A stretch of 64,000 nucleotides of DNA from Mesorhizobium sp. YC-39. GTDB taxonomy: Bacteria; Pseudomonadota; Alphaproteobacteria; Rhizobiales; Rhizobiaceae. The stretch is taken from assembly GCF_025753795.1 (NCBI RefSeq), contig NZ_JAOWPS010000001.1, positions 248,001-312,000 on the forward strand, given 5' to 3'. Both the position numbers and the translations under genes were made by a program. The notes beneath the pieces are model-generated. The model was not told the origin of the DNA. It saw only the letters and a program-made list of their open reading frames with translations, and made no database searches. Positions 24,191-32,691 of the stretch are shown in pieces. Each line of letters opens with the position of its first letter. Position 1 is the stretch's first letter.

Positions 24191-25261
24191 ATGGCAGATC
24201 ATACGGCATTGGTGGTTGGCGCGAGCGGCATGATCGGCGGCAATCTTGCCCGTGAACTGGTCGGCCGTGGCTGGACGGTTTACGGCCTCTCGCGCAACCC
24301 GGGCGGCGATGTGCCGGGCATGCTGCCGGTCGCCGCCGATCTGCTCAGCGCGGCCAGCGTCAAGGCAGCGCTCGGCAATGTCGCGCCGACGCACGTGTTC
24401 TTTGCCACCTGGACGCGGCGCCCGACCGAGGCGGAGAACATCGAGGTCAACAGCGCCATGGTCAGGAATGTGCTGGATGCGCTGTCGCCCAGGAAATCCG
24501 TGCAGCATGTCGCGCTGGTCACCGGCCTGAAGCACTATCTCGGGCCGTTCGACGCTTATGTCTCCGGCGGTTTCCTGCCGGTAACGCCGCTGCGCGAGGA
24601 ACAGCCGAGGCTGGATCTGCCGAACTTCTATTACGCCCAGGAAGACGAGGTTTATGCCGCCGCCAGGCGCGACGGCTTCACCTGGTCGATCCACCGCCCG
24701 CACACCGTCATCGGCAAGGCCATCGGCAATGCGATGAACATGGGCAGCACGCTGGCCGTCTACGCCTCGATCTGCAAGGAGACCGGCCGCCCCTTCCACT
24801 GGCCGGGTGCCGCCGGCCAGTGGAACGGCCTGTGCGACGTCACCGACGCCCGCATCCTGGCCAAGCATCTAGCCTGGGCGAGCACCACCGAGGCGGCGCG
24901 CAACGAAGCCTTCAACGTCGTCAATGGCGACTTCTTCCGCTGGAACTGGCTGTGGCCGCGCCTGGCGGCATGGTTCGGCGTCGAGCCGGCCGGCTTCGAC
25001 GGTACGATCCATCCGCTCGAGGCCGAAATGGCCGACGCGCCGGCGATCTGGAAAGGCATGGTGGCGAAGTACAAGCTCAAGGAGGCCGACCTCGACCGTT
25101 TGGCCTCACCCTGGCATACTGATCTCGATCTCGGCCGCCCGATCGAGGTGATGACCGACATGACCAAGAGCCGCGAACTCGGCTTCACCGACTACCAGTC
25201 GACCGAGCGCTCCTTCCTCGACCTCTTCGCGCAGCTGCGGGCCGAACGGCTGATCCCTTAG
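24191..25261 (+). CDS. PRISE-type SDR, progesterone 5-beta-reductase/iridoid synthase-like enone reductase
   Basis: This extended SDR has 356 residues. The cofactor motif VVGASGMIGGNLA is at 8-20. The PRISE hallmarks are present: TGLKHYLGPF with the catalytic Lys114, and LPNFYYAQED with the conserved Tyr pair 147-148; also SIHRPHTVIGKA, NMGSTLAVYASICKETG and EAFNVVNGDFFRW. The family reduces activated C=C bonds of enones with NADPH; known plant members act on progesterone and 8-oxogeranial. The start at 24191 has GGAGGAGA upstream. It is divergent from the isomerase gene, and its stop overlaps the nagA stop by four bases (convergent). The natural substrate in this bacterium is unknown. Confidence 0.9.
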   Translation: MADHTALVVGASGMIGGNLARELVGRGWTVYGLSRNPGGDVPGMLPVAADLLSAASVKAALGNVAPTHVFFATWTRRPTEAENIEVNSAMVRNVLDALSPRKSVQHVALVTGLKHYLGPFDAYVSGGFLPVTPLREEQPRLDLPNFYYAQEDEVYAAARRDGFTWSIHRPHTVIGKAIGNAMNMGSTLAVYASICKETGRPFHWPGAAGQWNGLCDVTDARILAKHLAWASTTEAARNEAFNVVNGDFFRWNWLWPRLAAWFGVEPAGFDGTIHPLEAEMADAPAIWKGMVAKYKLKEADLDRLASPWHTDLDLGRPIEVMTDMTKSRELGFTDYQSTERSFLDLFAQLRAERLIP

Positions 25262-26418
25262 GCGTCAAAAACCTTGGCGCCGCCGATCCAGACGCCCTTG
25301 ACTTCGAGATCGTCCGACAGTGCGACGATGTCGGCGGCGGTGCCGTTGGCGAAGCGCCCGAGCCGATGCGCCTGGCCGATCGCCTCAGCCGGATAGAGCG
25401 AGGCCATGCGCAAGGCTTCGCCGAGTTCCAGCCCGACGGCGCGGTGGACGTATCGAACGGCGGTGATCATGTCGAGATCGGCGCCGGCAAGAGTTCCATC
25501 GGCCAGCCGCAGGCTGCCGTCCTTGCGGTAGATGGTGCGGCCGTTCAGCGTGAACGAGGTCATGTCGGTGCCGATCGTCGCCATGGCGTCGGTGACGAGG
25601 AAGATCCTGCCCGCGCCCTTCTTGGCGCGCAAAGCAATCGCCATGGTGGCGGGATCGACATGGATGCCGTCGGCGATGATGCCGGCATTGAAGGTGCCGA
25701 TGTCGAGGGCGGCGCCCGCCAGCCCCGGCTCGCGATTGCCGATCTGGCTCATGGCGTTGAACAGATGCGTGGCCATCGTGGCGCCGGCCTCGGCAAAGGC
25801 GCGCGCCGTGGCGTAGGAGGTGTCGGAATGGCCGAGGCTGACGACGATGCCGGCCTCAGCCAGCACTGAGACGCGGGCGGCTTCGACGGATTCGGGGGCG
25901 ATCGTCGTCAGCAGCACCGGCAGCTTCCGCCGCGTGGCGATCAGCGCGGCCTGGTCGGCATCCGTCATCGGCCGGATCAGCGTCGGGTCATGTGCGCCCT
26001 TGCGGGCGATCGACAGATGCGGGCCTTCAAGATGAAGACCGAGAAAGCCCGGCACTTTCTGCCGCGCGGCTTCAACCCCTGCGGCAACCGCCGCGGCGGT
26101 GATGTCGGGCGTGTCGGTGATCAGCGTCGGCAGCAGCGCCGTTGTGCCGAAGGGCGCATGCGCCCGGCAGATGGTTTCGATAGAGGCGACATTGGGATGG
26201 TCGTTGACCATGACGCCGCCACCGCCATTGACCTGCAGGTCGACGAAGCCCGGCGCCAGCATGCCGCCGCCAGTCTCGATACGATCGATGCCGGATGGGA
26301 TGGCGCCCTTGGGAATGATGGCTTCGACCAGACCGTCGCGCACGACAAGGGCCGCATCGTCGTGCCAGTCATCGCCATCGAATATCCGGGCGCCAGTCAG
26401 GGCAAAACGGCCGCTCAT
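25258..26418 (-). CDS. nagA: N-acetylglucosamine-6-phosphate deacetylase
   Basis: This is an amidohydrolase of 386 residues. It has the N-terminal GGGMLAPGFVDLQVNGGGGV segment, GLHLEGPHLSIARKGAHDP with the metal-binding Glu, and VSLGHSDTSYATA and ATHLFNAMSQIGNREPG with the active-site His residues; VTDAMATIG carries the catalytic Asp. It removes acetate from GlcNAc-6-P to give glucosamine-6-phosphate in the cytoplasm. The start overlaps the deaminase stop as ATGA. It is the last of four translationally coupled genes (kinase, regulator, deaminase, deacetylase), the core of amino-sugar catabolism. Confidence 0.95.
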   Translation of the reverse strand: MSGRFALTGARIFDGDDWHDDAALVVRDGLVEAIIPKGAIPSGIDRIETGGGMLAPGFVDLQVNGGGGVMVNDHPNVASIETICRAHAPFGTTALLPTLITDTPDITAAAVAAGVEAARQKVPGFLGLHLEGPHLSIARKGAHDPTLIRPMTDADQAALIATRRKLPVLLTTIAPESVEAARVSVLAEAGIVVSLGHSDTSYATARAFAEAGATMATHLFNAMSQIGNREPGLAGAALDIGTFNAGIIADGIHVDPATMAIALRAKKGAGRIFLVTDAMATIGTDMTSFTLNGRTIYRKDGSLRLADGTLAGADLDMITAVRYVHRAVGLELGEALRMASLYPAEAIGQAHRLGRFANGTAADIVALSDDLEVKGVWIGGAKVFDA

Positions 26419-27446
26419 ACTGTTTCCGTCACCTTGCGCAGATTGGGCGGCAGATCCGGGTCGAGGCCGCGATGGCGGGCAAAGGCCTCGACGAAGCCAT
26501 AGAAGGACACGATCAGCGTCAGCGGGTCGGTCAGTGGATGGCCGGTGGCGACATGCGGCAGGTGCTGGGCAACCTTTGCCTTGTCCGAGGTGACAAAGAC
26601 GGCCGCACCCTTGCCCGCCAAAGCGTCCGCAGCCTCGGCGACCGACGGCTCGGAAGCATCGCGGGCGGCGAGCGCCAGCACCGGAAAGCCAGGCCCGACC
26701 AGCGCCAATGGGCCATGCATGACTTCGGCCGCGCTATAGGCCTCGGCATGCATGGCGCAGGTCTCCTTGAACTTCAGCGCCGCCTCGTTGGCGATCGCCG
26801 AAGACGGACCGCGCCCGAGGATGAACAGCGATTTTGGCGTCTCGAACGTTGCAGCCAACGCCATCCAGTCGCAAGCGATCGCCTTGCTGAAATGCTCCGG
26901 CAGGCGGGCAAGTGCGGCGAGCAGCTTGTCGTCGCCGGTGCAATGCGCCATCAAGGCGAGGCCGGCGACCGCCGAATTGACGAAGGTTTTCGTTGCCGCA
27001 ACGCTGCGTTCAGGCCCGGCCAAGATATCGATGGCGTAATCCGAGGCTCGCGCCAGCGGCGAATCGGCGGTGTTGGTGATGGCGACGGTCAGCGAACCGC
27101 CGGCCTTCGCCGCCCGCGCCATGGCGACGATGTCCGGGCTCTTGCCTGATTGCGAGATGGCAAGGCAAGCGGAGCCGGCGAGCCTGAGTTTGGCGCCATA
27201 GATCGAGGCGATCGACGGCCCGACCGATGCGACGGCAAGGCCGGCCGTCAGTTCCACGGCATATTTCATGAAGGTGGCGACATGGTCGGACGAACCGCGC
27301 GCGACGGTAACGATGAAATGCGGGTCGCGCTCGCGGATGCCGCGCCCGGCTTCGGTCAGCACGGTGCCCGAACCGTCGAGCAGGCGGGCGGTGGCCTCCG
27401 GGATCTCCTCGATCTCGCGTCGCATATGGGTCTTGGTTGCGCTCAT
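26415..27446 (-). CDS. SIS-domain glucosamine-6-phosphate deaminase, NagB-II/AgaS-like
   Basis: The protein has 343 residues with two SIS domains, like the isomerase half of GlmS but without a glutaminase domain. Motifs are TVARGSSDHVATFMKY, AISQSGKSPDIV, ATKTFVNS and ILGRGPSSAIANEAALKFKET. This matches the NagB-II class, which deaminates and isomerises glucosamine-6-P to fructose-6-P and replaces the classical NagB. It lies directly before nagA and after the GntR regulator, with ATGA overlaps on both sides, which supports the role. A galactosamine-6-P deaminase (AgaS) is the main alternative. Confidence 0.9.
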   Translation of the reverse strand: MSATKTHMRREIEEIPEATARLLDGSGTVLTEAGRGIRERDPHFIVTVARGSSDHVATFMKYAVELTAGLAVASVGPSIASIYGAKLRLAGSACLAISQSGKSPDIVAMARAAKAGGSLTVAITNTADSPLARASDYAIDILAGPERSVAATKTFVNSAVAGLALMAHCTGDDKLLAALARLPEHFSKAIACDWMALAATFETPKSLFILGRGPSSAIANEAALKFKETCAMHAEAYSAAEVMHGPLALVGPGFPVLALAARDASEPSVAEAADALAGKGAAVFVTSDKAKVAQHLPHVATGHPLTDPLTLIVSFYGFVEAFARHRGLDPDLPPNLRKVTETV

Positions 27447-28225
27447 GGCCTGCTCTCTTCTCCCGGGCCGCTCAGCCGGAGTTCGGCGACGAAATCATAG
27501 GCGTCGCCCCTGTAGATGGAGCGGGTGAACTCGATCACCTTGCCGCTCGCCAGATAGGAAATGCGCTCAATGTGCAGTCCGGCAATGCCGGGCGGCACTT
27601 CCAGCAGGCGCGCGTCGTCGTCGCCGAGATTGGCGGCGGAGATGCGCTGCACCGCCCGCACCGGCCGGTGGCCGGTCAATTCCAGCGCCGCATAGAGCGA
27701 GGAACCTATCCCCGCCGGATCGGGCAGCACGCTGGCCGACAGCGCGGCGCGTTCGATCGCCAGCGGCGTGTCGTTGGCAATGCGCAGGCGCGCCACACGC
27801 GCCACCAGCTCGTTCGACGACAGGCCGAGCACCATCATCTCATCGGGCGAGGGCGCATAGAGGCCGCGGTCGAGCCAGGCCGAACGCACGGCCATGCCGC
27901 GCCGCGCCATATCCTCGGTGAAAGATGTCAGACGCGACAGCGATTGCTCGACACGCTCCATGCGCGGCGCAACGAAAGTGCCGGAGCCATGGCGCTGGAC
28001 GAGGATGCCGCCCTTGACCAGATCCTGCACCGCCTTGCGCACGGTGACGCGTGAAATATCGGCCTTGCTAGCGATGTCGCGCTCGGAAGGCAGCGCGTCG
28101 CCGGGTCCGATCAGGCCGCGATTGACGGCGTCCTCGATGCTTTTTCTGAGCTGCAGATAGAGCGGCGCGCCGCTTTGCGAGGATTGCTTCAGCGTGGCGA
28201 AGATCTGGTCGGCAGCCTCGCTCAT
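27443..28225 (-). CDS. GntR family (HutC subfamily) regulator of amino-sugar genes
   Basis: This regulator has 260 residues. An N-terminal winged helix (GDALPSERDIASKADISRVT, then VQDLVKGGILVQRHGSGTFV) occupies about 30-95. A C-terminal UTRA ligand-binding domain follows, with LGLSSNELVARVARLRIAN and FTRSIYRGDAYDFVAEL. UTRA domains of the NagQ/NagR/DasR group bind phosphorylated amino sugars. The frame extends upstream, but GGAGG and the ATGA overlap with the kinase gene fix the start at 28225. It is expected to bind the TGGTATT repeats at 29123-29142 and 29258-29275 and be released by GlcNAc-6-P or GlcN-6-P; that link is inferred from context. Confidence 0.92.
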   Translation of the reverse strand: MSEAADQIFATLKQSSQSGAPLYLQLRKSIEDAVNRGLIGPGDALPSERDIASKADISRVTVRKAVQDLVKGGILVQRHGSGTFVAPRMERVEQSLSRLTSFTEDMARRGMAVRSAWLDRGLYAPSPDEMMVLGLSSNELVARVARLRIANDTPLAIERAALSASVLPDPAGIGSSLYAALELTGHRPVRAVQRISAANLGDDDARLLEVPPGIAGLHIERISYLASGKVIEFTRSIYRGDAYDFVAELRLSGPGEESRP

Positions 28226-29100
28226 CGCGCCGCCTCCGCTCTCGCGAAAATACGTACCGCCATTTGCACGGCGCCGCCCAGCGCGTCGTCGAGCGGCGGC
28301 TTCAGCAGCGCCCGGTAGCGCGCCGACAGGCGCGGCGCGTAGAGCGGCGCCAGCCCGCCGAGCAGGCAAAGCGGGGCGTTATCGGAGAGATCGAGCACGC
28401 CGAGCGCTGCCTCGACATCGGCGACCGCCTTGTCGAGGATCCAGTTGGCGACAATGTCGCCCTTTTCGGCGTGGTCGAAGACCTTGGGCGCGAAGCCGCC
28501 GAAATCACCCGGCTTGGCGTTGGTGGTGAACTCGACCACGTCCTCGGGATTATTGCGGAAGATGGCGAGCATGGCCTGCGTCAGCGGCGATCCCTGGCGG
28601 ATGCCGTCATAGGCGAGCAGCGTCTGTTCGAGCAGGTCGCGGCCGATGCGGGCGCCGCTGCCCTGGTCGCCGACCTGGAAGCCCCAGCCGCCGACAGCGC
28701 GCGACTTGCCGTCCTTGCGCGCCATGTAGGCGGTGCCGGTGCCGAGGATGGCCATGGCGCCATCGCCGGACCCGACGGCACCCTCGAGCGCGATCTCGGC
28801 ATCGGTCTCGACGCGGCTGATGCTGAACGGCAGGACCGCTTCAAGCTGCTGCCTGTAGGTGCCGACATTGGCGCCTGCCAGGCCAAGGATGGCCGGCGTC
28901 TGCGGGATCAGTTCCGGATCCTCGCCGGCGGCGGCAAAGGCCTGCCTCGCTGCATCGACTATGTTGGCTCTGGCGCCGGTAAGGTCCGTGCGGATGTTGG
29001 CCGCACCACTCTTGGCGCGGCCGACGACGCGGCCGTCCGCTGTCGCAAGGGCCGCCCTGCAGCTGGTGCCGCCGCCATCGATGCCGAGCACGAAATTCAC
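28222..29100 (-). CDS. BadF/BadG-family amino-sugar kinase (GlcNAc/MurNAc kinase-like)
   Basis: The kinase has 292 residues. The phosphate-binding motif is VLGIDGGGTSCRAALA at the N terminus, LGLAGANVGTY follows, the adenosine region includes AILGTGTAYMARK, and GGWGFQVGDQGSGARIGRDLL is typical of N-acetylglucosamine kinases of this fold. I use the GTG at 29100 because GGAGGAGA is seven bases upstream; an in-frame extension has no ribosome site. Related MurK of Clostridium phosphorylates both GlcNAc and MurNAc, and the divergent murQ gene makes such a dual role plausible here. It is the first gene of the leftward unit, controlled from the direct repeats at 29123-29142. Confidence 0.9.
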   Translation of the reverse strand: MNFVLGIDGGGTSCRAALATADGRVVGRAKSGAANIRTDLTGARANIVDAARQAFAAAGEDPELIPQTPAILGLAGANVGTYRQQLEAVLPFSISRVETDAEIALEGAVGSGDGAMAILGTGTAYMARKDGKSRAVGGWGFQVGDQGSGARIGRDLLEQTLLAYDGIRQGSPLTQAMLAIFRNNPEDVVEFTTNAKPGDFGGFAPKVFDHAEKGDIVANWILDKAVADVEAALGVLDLSDNAPLCLLGGLAPLYAPRLSARYRALLKPPLDDALGGAVQMAVRIFARAEAAR

Positions 29101-29122
29101 GCGATTTCTCCTCCGGGCGGAT

Positions 29123-29142
29123 AATACCAATAAAATACCAAT
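29123..29142 (-). promoter_or_regulatory. direct-repeat operator upstream of kinase gene
   Basis: Two copies of AATACCAAT start at 29123 and 29134, exactly 11 bp apart, so the minus strand reads ATTGGTATT twice. They lie 23-42 bases before the GTG start of the kinase. A mirror pair with the same orientation relative to its gene lies before murQ. I infer binding by the GntR regulator encoded in this unit; the arrangement resembles NagQ-type sites as I recall them. Confidence 0.65.
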
Positions 29143-29257
29143 AGCCAAGGGTTAATTTCCGTTTCAAAAAGATTAAGGCGTATTTGATTGAAAAATTTGG
29201 ATATTTCGCCGGCAAGGCAATTCTCAAGCGTCGAATTCGTTAATGCGTGTGGACAAG

Positions 29258-29275
29258 TGGTATTTTTTTGGTATT
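29258..29275 (+). promoter_or_regulatory. direct-repeat operator upstream of murQ
   Basis: Two copies of TGGTATT start at 29258 and 29269, 11 bp apart, 25 bases before the murQ ATG. They are the plus-strand counterparts of the pair at 29123-29142. One helical turn of spacing suggests two regulator subunits or dimers on one face of the DNA. Confidence 0.65.
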
Positions 29276-29299
29276 GTTTTGTGAGTTGGAGGACATTGG

Positions 29300-30259
29300 A
29301 TGGCCGAGAAGCGCACCGAAGCGCATCACCAGAATGCCGAGGGGCTGGATATCCAGGCTCCGGATGCCATCCTTTCCTCATTGGCCGATGCCCAGATCGA
29401 GGCCGCAAGGGCCGTGCGCGGCGCCATTCCGGCAATAGCCGATGCGGCCGAGATCATCGCTGGCCGGCTGAACGGCGGCGGCAAGCTCGCCTATGCGGCG
29501 GCCGGCAGCTCGGGCCTGATGGCGCTGGCCGACGCGCTGGAACTGCCGGGGACTTTCGGCATCAAGCGCGACCGCATCGCCATCCTGATCGCCGGTGGCG
29601 ACGAAGCCTTCAAGACGCTGGCCGGCGGTCCCGAAGACGATACCGGCGAAGCCGCGGCCGCGGTCGCCGCTGCCGGCATCGGCAAGGATGATTGCCTGAT
29701 CGCCGTTTCGGCCAGCGGCTCGACGCCTTATGCGGTCAGGGCGCTGGAGGAGGCGCGCAGGCGAGGTGCTGCCACCATCGCCATCGCCAACAACAGCGAT
29801 GCGCCGCTGTTGCGGCTGGCCGATGTCGCCATCCTGCTCGAAACGCCGCCGGAGCTGATCGCCGGCTCGACGCGCATGGGCGCCGGCACCGCCCAGAAGA
29901 TCGCGCTCAACATGCTGTCGACGCTCACCGCCATCCATCTCGGCCACGTCCATGACGGCTATATGGTCAACCTCATGGCCGACAACATCAAGCTGCGCGA
30001 CCGCGCTGCGCGCATCGTCGCCGCCATCTCGGGGCGCGGCAGGGACGATGCGGCGCGCCTGCTCGAAAAGAGCGGCGGCGCCGTCAAGACCGCCATTCTG
30101 CTCGCCGCCGGTGCTGCCAGCGCCGATGCGGCCGAGAAGATACTGGAAGGGACCGGCCAGAAACTGCGACCGGCGCTTTCCGCGATCGAGGGGAGCAAGG
30201 GGCGCAATGCTCCTGTTCTCATCAAAACCGAACCTGAAAAAGGTCAACAGGGAGACTGA
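29300..30259 (+). CDS. murQ: N-acetylmuramic acid 6-phosphate etherase
   Basis: The protein has 319 residues and an SIS fold. The N terminus TEAHHQNAEGLDIQ, the catalytic region GGDEAFKTLAGGPEDD, SASGSTPYAVRALEEARRRG and the signature PPELIAGSTRMGAGTAQKIA with LNMLSTLTAIHLGHV are diagnostic of MurQ. It cleaves the lactyl ether of MurNAc-6-P to give GlcNAc-6-P and D-lactate, which feeds nagA. GGAGG supports the start. It heads the rightward unit and is followed two bases later by a binding-protein gene, which links it to an ABC importer. The gene points to use of cell-wall sugars. Confidence 0.95.
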   Translation: MAEKRTEAHHQNAEGLDIQAPDAILSSLADAQIEAARAVRGAIPAIADAAEIIAGRLNGGGKLAYAAAGSSGLMALADALELPGTFGIKRDRIAILIAGGDEAFKTLAGGPEDDTGEAAAAVAAAGIGKDDCLIAVSASGSTPYAVRALEEARRRGAATIAIANNSDAPLLRLADVAILLETPPELIAGSTRMGAGTAQKIALNMLSTLTAIHLGHVHDGYMVNLMADNIKLRDRAARIVAAISGRGRDDAARLLEKSGGAVKTAILLAAGAASADAAEKILEGTGQKLRPALSAIEGSKGRNAPVLIKTEPEKGQQGD

Positions 30260-30261
30260 GC

Positions 30262-31521
30262 ATGACAACGAAACTATTGACGGCACTGCTTCTCGGCACC
30301 AGCATTCTCGGCTTCGCCGGGGTCGCGAATGCCGCCGACGTTACCCTCAACATCGAAAGCTGGCGCGGCGACGACCTTGCCATCTGGAAGGACAAGCTGA
30401 TCCCGGCTTTCGAGGCCAAGAATCCGGGCATCAAGGTGGTGTTCGCGCCGTCGGCGCCGACCGAATATGACGCCGCGCTGGGTGCCAAGCTCGCCGCCGG
30501 CTCGGCCGGCGACCTGATCACCTGCCGCCCCTTCGACAAGTCGCTGGAACTCTACAAGAAGGGCAATCTCGCCGATCTGTCGGCGCTGCCTGGCATGGAG
30601 AACTTCTCCCCCGTGGCCAAGTCAGCTTGGCAGACCGACGATGGCAAGGCGACCTTCTGCGTCCCGATGGCCTCGGTCATCCACGGCTTCATCTACAATA
30701 AGGACGCCTTCGACAAGCTCGGCATCAAGGTGCCGGAGACCCGCGACGAATTCTTCGCCGCGCTCGACAAGATCAAGGCTGACGGCACCTACATCCCGAT
30801 GGCGATGGGCACCAAGGATCTCTGGGAAGCAGCCACCATGGGCTACCAGAACATCGGCCCGAACTACTGGAAAGGCGAGGATGGCCGGACAGCGCTGATC
30901 AAAGGCGAGCAGAAGCTGACCGACAAGGACTGGGTCGCGCCGTATGAAGAACTTGCCAAGTGGAAGCCTTATCTTGGCGACGGCTTCGAGGCTCAGACCT
31001 ATCCGGACAGCCAGAACCTGTTCACGCTCGGCCGCGCCGCCATCTACCCGGCCGGCTCGTGGGAGATCGCGCTGTTCAACACCCAGGCGCAGTTCAAGAT
31101 GGGCGCCTTCCCACCGCCGGTCGAGAAGGCCGGCGACACCTGCTACATCTCCGACCACACCGACATCGGCATGGGTCTGAATGCGGCTTCGAAGAATGCC
31201 GATGCGGCCAAGACCTTCCTGTCCTGGGTCGCTTCGCCTGACTTCGCCGCCATCTACGCCAACGCGCTGCCGGGCTTCTTCAGCCTGAACAACACGCCGG
31301 TGAAGATGGAAGACCCGCTGGCGCAGGAATTCGTCTCCTGGCGCGGCAAGTGCAAGTCGACGATCCGCTCAACCTACCAGATCCTGGGCCGCGGTACGCC
31401 GAACCTCGAAAACGAGACGTGGGTTGAATCGGCCAACGTCATCAACGGCACCGATACGCCGGAAGCCGCCGCCAAGAAACTGCAGGACGGTCTCGACAGC
31501 TGGTACAAGCCGGCGAAGTAA
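30262..31521 (+). CDS. extracellular solute-binding protein family 1 of amino-sugar ABC importer
   Basis: This periplasmic binding protein has 419 residues and a signal peptide (MTTKLLTALLLGTSILGFAG, cleavage after VANAA). The mature part has the type 2 fold of the CUT1 sugar family: LNIESWRGDDLAIWKDKLIPAFE, ADLSALPGMENF, YNKDAFDKLGIKVPETRDEFF, GRAAIYPAGSWEIALF and TPEAAAKKLQDGLDSWY. Position after murQ and control by amino-sugar repeats suggest GlcNAc, MurNAc or their oligomers as ligand. A strong hairpin follows the gene at 31537, before the permeases. Confidence 0.92.
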   Translation: MTTKLLTALLLGTSILGFAGVANAADVTLNIESWRGDDLAIWKDKLIPAFEAKNPGIKVVFAPSAPTEYDAALGAKLAAGSAGDLITCRPFDKSLELYKKGNLADLSALPGMENFSPVAKSAWQTDDGKATFCVPMASVIHGFIYNKDAFDKLGIKVPETRDEFFAALDKIKADGTYIPMAMGTKDLWEAATMGYQNIGPNYWKGEDGRTALIKGEQKLTDKDWVAPYEELAKWKPYLGDGFEAQTYPDSQNLFTLGRAAIYPAGSWEIALFNTQAQFKMGAFPPPVEKAGDTCYISDHTDIGMGLNAASKNADAAKTFLSWVASPDFAAIYANALPGFFSLNNTPVKMEDPLAQEFVSWRGKCKSTIRSTYQILGRGTPNLENETWVESANVINGTDTPEAAAKKLQDGLDSWYKPAK

Positions 31522-31536
31522 GAGCTCAGGCAACGG

Positions 31537-31562
31537 ACCGGCCGGGCACATGCCCGGCCGGT
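31537..31562 (+). terminator. intercistronic hairpin after binding-protein gene
   Basis: ACCGGCCGGGCA and TGCCCGGCCGGT form a perfect 12-bp stem around CA, 16 bases past the stop. No T-run follows, so partial termination or mRNA protection is likely, giving more binding protein than permease. The rest of the 235-bp gap to the permease (31522-31756) holds a decayed CCCC-TTGT-GGGG repeat near 31618-31639 and no gene that I recognise. Confidence 0.55.
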
Positions 31563-31756
31563 ATTCAGATTGCACCGGTTTTGAGATTGCGATTGTCGGC
31601 ACCGCCTCTCGGCCTTACCCTCCCCTTGTGGGGAAAGGCTGGCTGACCTGTCGCAAGCCTTGGTCCTTCCCGCATAGGGAGGACATTCGGGCAATGCATC
31701 GAGGCATCATCTAGCATCACACCATTTGGAACCGAGAGACGTCGGGGACCGAACTC

Positions 31757-32680
31757 ATGGCCGCAGCATCGAAACGACCGTTCCGCTGGCATATCGGCGT
31801 CTTTCTGGCGCCGGCGGTGCTGGTCTATACGGCGATCATGATCCTGCCGCTGGCCGGCACGCTACAGCTCTCCTTGTTCCGCAACATAGACCAGTCCCAG
31901 GTCTTCGTGGGACTGGCAAACTTCCGCACGCTGTTCGGTGACCCCAACTGGTCCGTGGGCTTCTGGAATGCGCTCAGGAACAATGTCTGGTTCTTCATCA
32001 TCCACATGCTGGTGCAGAACCCGATCGGCGTTATGCTGGCGGCACTCCTGTCCAGCCCGAGGCTGCGCTTCGCCGCATTCTACCGTACGGCCATCTTCGT
32101 GCCGACCATCCTGTCCTTCGTCATCGTCGGTTTCGCCTGGAAGCTGATCCTGTCGCCGCTATGGGGCGTGGCGCCGAACCTGATGGATCTTGTCGGCCTG
32201 AAAAGCCTGTTCACGCCGTGGCTGGGCAAGGAGCAGTATGCGCTGACCACGCTCAGCCTGATCTCGGTCTGGCAGTTCGTCGGCATCCCGATGATGCTGA
32301 TCTATGCAGCGCTGCTGTCCATCCCCGAGGAGGTGATCGAGGCGGCCGAATGCGACGGCATCACCGGCATGTCGCAATTCTGGAAGATCAAGCTGCCGCT
32401 GATCCTACCGTCGATCGGCATCATCTCGATCCTGACTTTCGTCGGCAATTTCAACGCGTTCGACCTGATCTACACCGCGCAAGGCGCGCTGGCCGGTCCG
32501 AACTATTCGACCGACATCCTCGGCACCTTCCTCTACCGCGCCTTCTTCGGCTTCCAGCTGCAAATCGGCGACCCCAACATGGGCTCGGCGATCGCCACCA
32601 TGATGTTCCTGATCATCCTCGGCGGCGTCTGCGTCTACCTCTTCCTCATCCAGACGCGCCTGCGTCGCTATCAGTTCTGA
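31757..32680 (+). CDS. sugar ABC transporter permease, CUT1 MalF/UgpA type
   Basis: This is an inner-membrane permease of 307 residues with about six hydrophobic helices. The EAA coupling loop is EVIEAAECDGITGMSQFWKIKLPLI near residue 195. The N terminus FLAPAVLVYTAIMILPLAGT is typical of MalF/UgpA-like subunits. It pairs with the MalG-like permease encoded next and uses the ATPase at 34605. The 235-bp gap upstream contains a strong hairpin, so expression is probably lower than that of the binding protein. The start at 31757 follows GGGGA by nine bases. Confidence 0.92.
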   Translation: MAAASKRPFRWHIGVFLAPAVLVYTAIMILPLAGTLQLSLFRNIDQSQVFVGLANFRTLFGDPNWSVGFWNALRNNVWFFIIHMLVQNPIGVMLAALLSSPRLRFAAFYRTAIFVPTILSFVIVGFAWKLILSPLWGVAPNLMDLVGLKSLFTPWLGKEQYALTTLSLISVWQFVGIPMMLIYAALLSIPEEVIEAAECDGITGMSQFWKIKLPLILPSIGIISILTFVGNFNAFDLIYTAQGALAGPNYSTDILGTFLYRAFFGFQLQIGDPNMGSAIATMMFLIILGGVCVYLFLIQTRLRRYQF

Positions 32681-32691
32681 AGGGGCGAAAG

